From assembly GCA_020435885.1 (NCBI GenBank), contig JAGQYU010000250.1:1-6960 (forward strand): a DNA stretch of 6,960 nucleotides, in the 5' to 3' direction. Origin of the DNA: Flavobacteriaceae bacterium (GTDB taxonomy: Bacteria > Bacteroidota > Bacteroidia > Flavobacteriales > Flavobacteriaceae). Position 1 is the stretch's first letter. Every line of letters starts with the position of its first letter. This document shows, piece by piece, positions 1 to 6,238 of this stretch. Under the pieces are notes generated by a model, which had not been told where the DNA came from, ran no database searches, and saw only the letters and a program-made list of their open reading frames with translations. A program made the translations under genes and the position numbers.

Positions 1-701
1 TTGTTATGGGCAATGAAACTGTCCATGCTTTGAGAGGCGTTTCTTTTAAAATCGAAGAGGGTGAATTTGTGACCATAATGGGTTCCAGCGGTTCTGGTAA
101 AAGTACATTGCTGAATATTATAGGATGCCTTGATAAACCTACCTCCGGTACCTATGAAATAGATGGAGTCCCTATGAAAAACCTTTCAAGAAATGAATTG
201 GCCACACTGCGTAATAAAAAAATAGGGTTTATATTTCAATCATATAACCTTCTACCTCGTACTACAGCTATTGAAAATACGGAATTACCACTTATATATA
301 ATAGTACCGTTACAACACAAGAAAGACATAATAAATCTGTAAAAGCACTTGAAATGGTAGGACTCAGTGATAGGATGCATCATACTCCGGCTCAACTTTC
401 AGGTGGTCAACAGCAAAGGGTTGCAATAGCAAGATCACTTGTAAATGACCCTGTTGTTATTTTGGCGGATGAAGCTACGGGTAATTTAGATACCAGGACA
501 TCTTACGAAATCATGTCGCTGTTTCAAGAACTTAATAAGGAAGGCAAAACCATCATCTTTGTTACTCATGAACCTGATATAGCAAGTTTTAGTAGTAGAA
601 CCATAGTATTAAAAGATGGACATATTATTAAAGATTTTTACAATGATAGTATAAAAAATGCGGCAAAAGAACTTGCTGCTTTACCTAAAGAAGATTCATA
701 A
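1..701 (+). CDS. MacB/LolD-type ABC transporter ATP-binding protein (5' end outside window)
   Basis: ATPase subunit of a MacB-type exporter; it would sit on the inner face of the cytoplasmic membrane and power the permease encoded next. Counting from the first visible Met (base 6), the Walker A motif GSSGSGKST is at residues 26-34, the Q-loop Gln at 78, the signature LSGGQQQR at 131-138, Walker B VVILADE at 150-156 with catalytic Glu156, and the H-loop His at 188. The D-loop region reads ADEATGNLD, where this family usually has ADEPTGNLD. I do not think the Met at base 6 is the true start: family members normally have about 15-20 residues before the MGNETVHALRGV stretch (an A-loop region ending in an aromatic residue), and the frame stays open to the window edge. 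The gene ends in TAATG, sharing one base with the permease start, so the two are translationally coupled. The transported substrate cannot be read from the sequence. Confidence 0.93.
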   Translation, partial: VMGNETVHALRGVSFKIEEGEFVTIMGSSGSGKSTLLNIIGCLDKPTSGTYEIDGVPMKNLSRNELATLRNKKIGFIFQSYNLLPRTTAIENTELPLIYNSTVTTQERHNKSVKALEMVGLSDRMHHTPAQLSGGQQQRVAIARSLVNDPVVILADEATGNLDTRTSYEIMSLFQELNKEGKTIIFVTHEPDIASFSSRTIVLKDGHIIKDFYNDSIKNAAKELAALPKEDS

Positions 702-1924
702 TGATGCGAATACTTAATTTATTCAAAGTAGCTATAAGAGCGATTATACTCAATAAGGTAAGAACTTTATTGACCATGTTGGGTATTATCATAGGCGTAG
801 GTTCAGTAATAGCGATGTTGGCTATTGGTGAAGGCTCAAAAGAAAGTATAAAAACCCAGATTTCCAGTATGGGCTCTAATATGATTACTGTTAGACCAGG
901 AGGAGATATGAGGGGTGGTGTAAGACTTGGTGCTAGTGAAATGCAGTCTTTAACGTTAGATGATTATAAGGTCTTAAAAGAAAAAACTACATTATTAACA
1001 GCTATTTCTCCAATGGTATCGGGTAGTGGGCAAATAATTAATGGCTCTAATAACTGGCCATCATCTATTTATGGTATTAATCCTGAATACTTAGATATAA
1101 GAGTTTGGGCATTAAAAGATGGAAGTATGTTTACTGAATCTGAAGTAAGATCTGCATCAAAAGTTGCAGTTATTGGACAAACTGTAGTTGATAATGTATT
1201 TACAAACGGGGAAAATCCTATCGGTAAAATGATCCGTTTTAATAATATTCCATTTAAAGTTATTGGGGTATTAGAAGAAAAAGGTGAGAATACTTTCGGA
1301 CAAGATCAAGATGATATTGTACTATCTCCGTACACAACTGTTCAAAAAAGAATTTTAGCTGTAAATTATTTACAGTCTATTGTTGCTTCCTCAATAAATG
1401 AGGAGAAGGCTCCTGAAGCTGTTGAAGAAATTACTGATATTATGCGAAATCAACACAAAATTTCGGAGAATGAAGATGATGATTTCAATGTTTTTTCGAT
1501 GGAAGAGCTAATATCAACTTTTAGCTCAACTAGTGAGATGCTCACAATACTTTTGGTTGCTATAGCAAGCATTTCTTTAATTGTTGGTGGGATCGGAATT
1601 ATGAATATTATGTATGTTTCTGTAAAAGAACGTACTAAAGAGATAGGATTGCGTATGGCTGTTGGTGGAAAGGGATTTGATATACTAATGCAATTTTTAA
1701 TAGAGGCAATACTTATTAGTGTTGTTGGCGGATTAATTGGTGTGCTTTTAGGTTTAGGCGCTACATTAATAATTGAAAATATATTAAACTGGCCAACTCA
1801 AGTTACCTTGTATTCCATTATAATCTCATTTGCAGTGTGCGCTGTAACCGGTATTTTCTTTGGGTGGTATCCTGCAAGGAAAGCGGCTTCTCTGGATCCT
1901 ATTACAGCCATTAGATATGAATAA
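701..1924 (+). CDS. MacB-type ABC transporter permease (FtsX family)
   Basis: Membrane subunit of the exporter, 407 residues. The layout is that of a MacB permease lacking a fused ATPase: one N-terminal membrane helix (about residues 21-42), a large periplasmic MacB_PCD-type domain (about 43-275), then three helices (about 281-305, 332-358 and 370-389) forming the FtsX domain. Between helices 2 and 3 lies the typical cytoplasmic ERTKEIGLRMAVGG stretch (310-323), and the C terminus YPARKAASLDPITAIRYE is characteristic of the family. MacB-type systems do not pump through the membrane in the classical way; they use ATP to drive export of periplasmic substrates through a fusion protein and a TolC-like duct, neither of which is in this window. 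The start overlaps the ATPase stop by one base; a second ATG at 704 is an equally possible start. The stop is one base from the stop of the opposing response-regulator gene. Confidence 0.93.
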   Translation: MMRILNLFKVAIRAIILNKVRTLLTMLGIIIGVGSVIAMLAIGEGSKESIKTQISSMGSNMITVRPGGDMRGGVRLGASEMQSLTLDDYKVLKEKTTLLTAISPMVSGSGQIINGSNNWPSSIYGINPEYLDIRVWALKDGSMFTESEVRSASKVAVIGQTVVDNVFTNGENPIGKMIRFNNIPFKVIGVLEEKGENTFGQDQDDIVLSPYTTVQKRILAVNYLQSIVASSINEEKAPEAVEEITDIMRNQHKISENEDDDFNVFSMEELISTFSSTSEMLTILLVAIASISLIVGGIGIMNIMYVSVKERTKEIGLRMAVGGKGFDILMQFLIEAILISVVGGLIGVLLGLGATLIIENILNWPTQVTLYSIIISFAVCAVTGIFFGWYPARKAASLDPITAIRYE

Positions 1925-1925
1925 A

Positions 1926-2654
1926 TTAAACTCCGAGCTTTTTTAAAACATCGTCTTTAAAAGTGTCGCCAATCGGGATTCTTATATGATCGTTCAACAC
2001 AATTTTTGTTTTTTGAAGAGCTTTTATATAGTTAGTATTTACAACATACGAACGGTGAGTTCTTAAAAATTGGTTTTCAGGTAATTTAGCCAGCATATCT
2101 TTGAAGCTGGACAATGTTAGGATTGCTTTTTTTGATTCGGTAGTATATATCTTCAAGTAATCTTTTAACCCTTCCAGATATGTAATGGAATCAATATTAA
2201 TTTTGATATTTTCATATTCCGATTTAACAAAAATGAATTTATGTTCTACCGATTGTTGAAGAGGGCCTGCTGAAGTAAAATTTATTGTTCTTTTATGCTC
2301 TAGTTCATAGCGTTCTCTCGCTCTGGAAATGGCTTTTAAAAACCGTTGAAATGAAATAGGCTTTACCAAATAATCTGTAGCATTTAAATTAAAACCATCC
2401 AAAGCATATTCTGGATAAGCAGTGGTAAATATAAACTGAGGGATATGTTCAATAATATTAACCAGTTCAATACCGGTCAAATTTGGCATCTCAATATCCA
2501 GAAAGACTAAATCAACCTCATTTTTCTTTAAGATTGAAATAGCTTCTAAAGGGTTATGGCACTTGGCAATAACTTCCATATCTTCAATTTGCTGAATATA
2601 TGAATCAATAACATCTACCGCTAAAGGTTCATCATCTATAATGACACATCTCAT
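1926..2654 (-). CDS. LytTR-family response regulator
   Basis: DNA-binding response regulator of 242 residues, the usual length for the LytR/AlgR type. The receiver domain occupies residues 1-120: acidic pocket Asp7-Asp8, phosphoacceptor Asp53 in FLDIEMPNLTG, Thr78 as the switch residue and Lys98 in the LVKP motif. The LytTR DNA-binding domain follows at about 139-240 and contains the typical YLEGLKDYLKIY (159-170) and FLRTHRSYVVN (196-206) stretches. The start codon shares its A with the TAA of the upstream kinase gene, so the pair is translationally coupled and the two are almost certainly cognate. By position its likely targets are the divergent promoters near 6016-6229, but that is inference. 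All key residues are present and nothing suggests a broken gene. Confidence 0.95.
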   Translation of the reverse strand: MRCVIIDDEPLAVDVIDSYIQQIEDMEVIAKCHNPLEAISILKKNEVDLVFLDIEMPNLTGIELVNIIEHIPQFIFTTAYPEYALDGFNLNATDYLVKPISFQRFLKAISRARERYELEHKRTINFTSAGPLQQSVEHKFIFVKSEYENIKINIDSITYLEGLKDYLKIYTTESKKAILTLSSFKDMLAKLPENQFLRTHRSYVVNTNYIKALQKTKIVLNDHIRIPIGDTFKDDVLKKLGV

Positions 2655-3739
2655 TATGCTAATGTTAAGTTTAATTCTACCATAAATTTATTGTTTTCTT
2701 CTTTAACAATTAGATTGTGCTTGTTCGGATATAATAATTCTAGTCTTTCTTTAGTATTAGCTAATCCAATTCCTGAGTTCTCCTTATCTTTCTTCTTATT
2801 GCCAATTAAATTGATACATTGAAAATGTAAATTATTACCATCAATTGTTATAAGTATTTTAACTTCTGTATCTCCCATAAAGTTAGTTCCATGTTTAAAG
2901 GCATTTTCTATAAAAGAGATTAGTAATAATGGTCTTATTTTTTGTCTAGCAACAGAACCATGAATATTTATGGTTATGTTTTCGTTTTTTGCAATTCTTA
3001 AACGTTGTAATTTCAGGTAGTTCTGTATATAATCCAGTTCATCTTTTAACATTACAAAATCATTATCCGTTTTATATAACATATAGCGCATTAATTCTGA
3101 TAACATAATGACAGCTTCCGGAGCATCACTCGATTTTTTTGAAGTTAAAGAGTATATACTGTTTAATGAGTTAAATAGGAAATGAGGGTTAAGTTGGTGT
3201 TTTAAATAATGTAACTCAGTAGTTTTATTTTTTGTTTCAATCTCTTGCTTTTTTCGTTCATTTTTATTCCATTCGTCATACATCTTCATCGTGGTGCCAA
3301 TAACTATAAATGGCAGATTGAAAAACAAAGGGAATATTAAATCAAAATTAAAAAAGCCATTTTTACGAGGCGGCTTTTTTATATCAAATGCTATAGGTTT
3401 ATCATTTTTAAATAGACTTATCTCATTTTTTATGTCAATATTCTCTTCAAATGGCTCCGGCGGTTTATTAAATGGAATTAATTTATTTGCAGTAACGGCT
3501 ATTGATAATAATATGATTACAGACGATATGTAGATCAGTACTTTTTTTTTGAGTAAAAAATAGGGCACTAAAAACGAAAAATTTACATAAAATATACATA
3601 TTGTCAATGCGTGTAGTACAGGTAGTCTTAGGGGGATTTCACCTCTGTCTAAATAGCTTTGGAGGAATAGAACACCAGTAATAGCAATCCAAACCAATAT
3701 ATGGATGAGTATTCTATTGTTCGTTTTTTGTTCTGCCAT
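2654..3739 (-). CDS. LytS-type sensor histidine kinase (His_kinase family PF06580)
   Basis: Membrane sensor kinase of 361 residues. Four predicted membrane helices lie at about residues 10-30, 41-63, 67-88 and 134-151. With the N terminus inside, the stretch 89-133, rich in Pro, Lys and Asp, becomes a short periplasmic loop and the kinase part lies in the cytoplasm. A charged, probably coiled linker (155-178) leads to the phosphoacceptor motif QLNPHFLFNSLN with His186. The N-box FIENAFKHG is at 276-284 and the G-box SGIGLANTKERL at 322-333, so the ATPase domain is complete. There is no recognisable PAS, HAMP or large extracellular sensor domain; the signal must be sensed by the membrane part, the short loop or a partner protein. 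The gene starts 8 bp after the DUF4907 gene and overlaps the regulator by one base. A run of nine A (3550-3542, sense strand) encodes part of KKK at 64-66. Confidence 0.94.
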   Translation of the reverse strand: MAEQKTNNRILIHILVWIAITGVLFLQSYLDRGEIPLRLPVLHALTICIFYVNFSFLVPYFLLKKKVLIYISSVIILLSIAVTANKLIPFNKPPEPFEENIDIKNEISLFKNDKPIAFDIKKPPRKNGFFNFDLIFPLFFNLPFIVIGTTMKMYDEWNKNERKKQEIETKNKTTELHYLKHQLNPHFLFNSLNSIYSLTSKKSSDAPEAVIMLSELMRYMLYKTDNDFVMLKDELDYIQNYLKLQRLRIAKNENITINIHGSVARQKIRPLLLISFIENAFKHGTNFMGDTEVKILITIDGNNLHFQCINLIGNKKKDKENSGIGLANTKERLELLYPNKHNLIVKEENNKFMVELNLTLA

Positions 3740-3747
3740 AAAACGGA

Positions 3748-4089
3748 TTAATTACATTCTAATTTAATGCTTAGTTCTTTAAGATCATTTTTATTGATAC
3801 TCGGATTTTTTTTATTATAAAGTCTTTTTGCCACAATAGTGCCTACTTTTTTAGCATCTTCATAATTACAAAATAATTGGTGTTTTTCCAATGACGGGAT
3901 ATGATCTTGTTTTATTAATATTTTTGTATTGTCTAAAATCATATAACCATAACCCTCATCGATTTTATAAACTTGTACTGAGTAAGTGACAGTCGTATTA
4001 TTATGAAATACAATTTTATAATATACCCCAATATATAAGACTGATAAGCCTATAAGTAAAATTAAAATTATTTTTTTAGACTTCTTCAT
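3748..4089 (-). CDS. Small membrane-anchored DUF4907 protein
   Basis: A 113-residue protein. The Lys-rich N terminus followed by one hydrophobic helix (about residues 7-28, no lipobox Cys and no clear signal-peptidase site) suggests an anchor that leaves the rest in the periplasm. The soluble part matches my memory of the DUF4907 family: YSVQVYKIDEGYGYMIL (36-52), a Lys-Gln-x-x-IP element (60-65), a YEDAKKVGTIVAKRL helix (76-90) and a short C-terminal tail with NPSINKNDLKELSIK (95-109). The function of this family is unknown to me. It is the first gene after the hairpin at 4108-4129 and lies 8 bp before the sensor kinase, so it is probably co-transcribed with the two-component genes; an accessory role in sensing is possible but unproven. 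The start lies in an A-rich stretch with no Shine-Dalgarno site, normal for Bacteroidota. Confidence 0.85.
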   Translation of the reverse strand: MKKSKKIILILLIGLSVLYIGVYYKIVFHNNTTVTYSVQVYKIDEGYGYMILDNTKILIKQDHIPSLEKHQLFCNYEDAKKVGTIVAKRLYNKKNPSINKNDLKELSIKLECN

Positions 4090-4107
4090 TTTTTTATAAT
4101 CAAATAA

Positions 4108-4129
4108 CCGAGGTGTAAAGACACCTCGG
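4108..4129 (-). terminator. Rho-independent-type hairpin between kelch and DUF4907 genes
   Basis: A perfect 9-bp stem (CCGAGGTGT pairing with ACACCTCGG) closes a 4-base loop. It is GC-rich in a very AT-rich setting. In the minus-strand transcript it follows the kelch lipoprotein stop by 46 bases, and the stem is followed by TTATTTGATTAT, a moderately U-rich tail. The loop reads CTTT on that strand. It ends only 18 bases before the DUF4907 start codon, so it either ends most transcripts of the barrel-kelch unit or lets a fraction read through into the DUF4907-kinase-regulator genes. The tail is not a clean U-run, so strength is uncertain. No convincing separate promoter for the downstream genes is visible in 4090-4175. 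Confidence 0.8.
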
Positions 4130-4175
4130 ATAAAACTAACTCTACAATAATAATTATGAAAAGAATTGTAATCTA

Positions 4176-5162
4176 TTAATCCTCATCGTCATACTCTTCT
4201 TGAGGGAAAAGTTCATAAACATCATCTAAGTATAGACTGCCACTACGTCCTAATAATACAAAACCTCTTGTACCATTGCTGAAACACAATGCATCTTGTC
4301 TTGATGTAGCCTCCAGAGAGGTTATATCTTCCCAAGTATCAGTAATAGGGTCATATTCCCAAGTATCCGAAGCTGCACCGCTCTTATATCCTGCAACAAT
4401 ATACCCAAGGCCATTCATACTAAAACCAACGGCATTAGAACGGGTTATACTATAATCATCTTCTTCATCTAAATCGTTTAATTTAGTCCATGTTTCCGTT
4501 GAAGGGTCGAATTTCCAAAAATCTTCCTTGTAAACACCATTACTGATCCCGGTGCCTAGATAAACCATATTATCTATTACAAAATTAGTAGCATCTTTTC
4601 TTTTGTCACCGCCAAAACCAACCATTTCAGACCATTCGTTTGTAGTAGGATTATATTTCCAAAAGTCCTTTTTATCATTGTCTCCGTCATAACCGGTTCC
4701 TATATACCCATAAAAACCATCTACAGCAAACCCTGTTGCTGATCTTCTTGCACCACCACCAAAATCAGCTTTTTGTACCCAGGAATTTGCTGTAGGGTCA
4801 TATTGCCAAAAATCACTTAATTCAACATCTCCATCATATCCTATACCTACATAACCTTTTCCATCTAGCGCAAATCCTGAGCCGGATGTCCTTGGTGTAC
4901 CGGGAAAGTCAGCTTTTTGAACCCAATAATCCCCTTCGATGTCATACTGCCAAAAATCATTGAGATAATCATCCCCGTCATAACCGGTACCCATGTACCC
5001 TTTATTATCTATGACAAAACCAACCACATTGCTTCTAGGAATTCCATCAAAAACCGAACGTTCTTTCCAATTGCCTCTTTGATAACTATCATCATCGGCA
5101 CAGCTAATGAATACTGCTGAAAGAAGAATAATTTGTACTAAAATTTGAATTTTACTTTTCAT
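4176..5162 (-). CDS. Kelch-repeat (six-bladed propeller) surface lipoprotein
   Basis: A 328-residue lipoprotein. The signal peptide ends in VFISC with the lipidated Cys at 21, directly followed by ADDDS, an acidic patch resembling the lipoprotein export signal reported for Bacteroidota (SDDDD/SDDFE-like), which suggests surface exposure. Six kelch-like repeats of about 47-53 residues follow, beginning near residues 42, 90, 138, 187, 240 and 287; each has an Arg near the start, a GF.xDG.GY strand, a DFWxYDP strand and a conserved Trp. The N-terminal NWKERSVFDG (31-40) looks like the missing last strand of blade six, closing the ring. Blades 1-3 share a GYDGD loop (60-64, 108-112, 157-161). The C terminus is very acidic (EEYDDED). 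The repeats recall galactose oxidase and NanM-type propellers, but I see no catalytic residues to support an enzyme. The start is one base after the barrel gene stop, so the two are co-translated. Confidence 0.92.
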   Translation of the reverse strand: MKSKIQILVQIILLSAVFISCADDDSYQRGNWKERSVFDGIPRSNVVGFVIDNKGYMGTGYDGDDYLNDFWQYDIEGDYWVQKADFPGTPRTSGSGFALDGKGYVGIGYDGDVELSDFWQYDPTANSWVQKADFGGGARRSATGFAVDGFYGYIGTGYDGDNDKKDFWKYNPTTNEWSEMVGFGGDKRKDATNFVIDNMVYLGTGISNGVYKEDFWKFDPSTETWTKLNDLDEEDDYSITRSNAVGFSMNGLGYIVAGYKSGAASDTWEYDPITDTWEDITSLEATSRQDALCFSNGTRGFVLLGRSGSLYLDDVYELFPQEEYDDED

Positions 5163-5163
5163 G

Positions 5164-6015
5164 TTATTTTCTATTTAAATTAAATGTAACTCCAGAGGAA
5201 ATAAAAGGAGCCCGAAAAATATCTACTTTTAATGCGGTATTTTTGGTTAGATCGAAATCATTATATAAAATTCCCCCTGTTTGAATAAAAAAAGACCAGT
5301 TGAGATCAAGCTTTCGTAAATATTTCAACCCAAAGGTTACCACGCTATATTCTATTTTGTCAATAGGAGAGTTGTCCACCACTATTGGTTTATTTATGTA
5401 GGCATAAGTCCCTTTAAAGTTTAATTCAGAAACAAAACTGCTTCTAGTATCATAATTATAGGTTACATTGGATTGCGGAAATCCAACTGTATAGGCAAAA
5501 TTATCAGCAACCTTTTTAGTATACTTTATTTTAGGTAAAATTCTTGGTTTCCCTAAAAATGTATAATAGCCAATGCCTATTTCAGTTTCTGATTTTAAAT
5601 TACTTTTATGAATTGCCACGCCACCCGTTAAGAGTAATTCATTAGTAAATGTAAGATGATTAGATGTCATAGAAATATTGGGATGTATAGTAAAATGCCA
5701 TTCTTCATCAAGAGGGTATTTTAAAGTTAGACCATAACTCAGACTTTTAATGTTTTCAATATCCGAAGTATTAAAAGCAATCTGTTCATCATAATTGAAT
5801 TTGTAATTTTCAAATTGCAACGAATGGATTAAAGTAGATTTTCCTACTATGGTAGGGACATTAAAAGTTATATGTGTATTAGATGTATTTGTACTCTCGT
5901 TTTCCTTTGAAATACCCATAAAGTAGTCAAAGACGAATAATTCTTCGTCATGTTGACAAAAAGCCTTTGCTCCAATAAAAAAAATAATAAGTGACATTAT
6001 CTTTTTAACCATCAT
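5164..6015 (-). CDS. Secreted outer-membrane beta-barrel-like protein (DUF6268-like)
   Basis: A 283-residue protein with a signal peptide (Lys-Lys, hydrophobic core at about 7-16, probable cleavage near AFCQ at 18-21). The rest is rich in alternating polar and hydrophobic strands with aromatic ends, as in outer-membrane barrels. The segment KYPLDEEWHF (99-108), IGIGYYTFLGKPRILP (146-161) and VGFPQSNVTYNY (177-188) fits what I remember of the DUF6268 family, whose members are annotated as outer-membrane proteins without a known role. The family assignment is from memory of motifs and is less sure than the barrel call. The N terminus has two adjacent Met codons (6015 and 6012), either of which could be used. 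It is the first gene of the minus-strand unit, separated by one base from the kelch lipoprotein, suggesting the two proteins are made together and may form an outer-membrane pair. Confidence 0.8.
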   Translation of the reverse strand: MMVKKIMSLIIFFIGAKAFCQHDEELFVFDYFMGISKENESTNTSNTHITFNVPTIVGKSTLIHSLQFENYKFNYDEQIAFNTSDIENIKSLSYGLTLKYPLDEEWHFTIHPNISMTSNHLTFTNELLLTGGVAIHKSNLKSETEIGIGYYTFLGKPRILPKIKYTKKVADNFAYTVGFPQSNVTYNYDTRSSFVSELNFKGTYAYINKPIVVDNSPIDKIEYSVVTFGLKYLRKLDLNWSFFIQTGGILYNDFDLTKNTALKVDIFRAPFISSGVTFNLNRK

Positions 6016-6079
6016 TAATAATTTAATTCAAAACTATTTGAAAGCTTTGTATTCTTAAAAGAAAATGGATTTACAGAGC

Positions 6080-6186
6080 AATAGTCTATACAAACACGTA
6101 ATTTTTTTGGATCAATGTCTATATTCTGGTTTTGTAGAGAAAAATGCAGAGTTTATACGAGTAAAGAATAGGTTTGTATAACTATT
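6080..6186. promoter_or_regulatory. Divergent intergenic region with mirrored GTTTGTATA(G)ACTATT motifs
   Basis: The 215-223 bp between the divergent barrel and DUF4270 genes must hold both promoters. A 9-bp perfect inverted repeat is formed by TATACAAAC (6087-6095) and GTTTGTATA (6172-6180). Allowing one extra base it extends to 15 matching positions: the minus strand reads GTTTGTATAGACTATT (6095-6080) and the plus strand GTTTGTATAACTATT (6172-6186). Each divergent gene thus has the same motif pointing at it, 64 bases before the barrel start and 43 (or 52) before the DUF4270 start. This suits a shared operator or promoter element, possibly for the LytTR regulator. Bacteroidota -7-like TAnnTTTG boxes occur at 6169-6176 (plus, TAGGTTTG) and 6036-6029 (minus, TAGTTTTG), but neither has a clear -33 partner, so exact promoters are not assigned. 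I see no convincing gene in the region. Confidence 0.45.
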
Positions 6187-6238
6187 TTTTTAATAATCTG
6201 AAGTTAATTTATGTTCGCATCATATAAATATGGAGAGC

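Noticed and set aside
6..8. ATG at base 6 as the true start of the ABC ATPase
   Set aside because: It would remove the first strand and A-loop region that family members have before MGNETVHALRGV, and the frame is open to the window edge; it is most likely an internal Met of a gene cut by the window.
3291..3533. Plus-strand open frame of 80 codons
   Set aside because: It is antisense to the membrane part of the sensor kinase; its hydrophobic look is a by-product of that region.
1926..3739. Assigning the kinase-regulator pair to control of the MacB-type exporter
   Set aside because: The genes are convergent and the pair is tightly linked to DUF4907 instead; a link to the exporter is possible but has no sequence support here.
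4917..5120. Plus-strand open frame of 67 codons
   Set aside because: It is antisense to the N-terminal part of the kelch lipoprotein gene and shows no features of its own.
4176..5162. Calling the kelch protein a galactose oxidase or sialic acid mutarotase (NanM)
   Set aside because: Only the propeller fold is shared; I see no copper-site Tyr/Cys pair or other catalytic residues that would support an enzyme call.
6065..6181. Plus-strand 38-codon frame (starts MDLQSNSLYK) in the divergent intergenic region
   Set aside because: No ribosome site, no known motif, and it runs through both copies of the mirrored regulatory motif; a chance frame is more likely.
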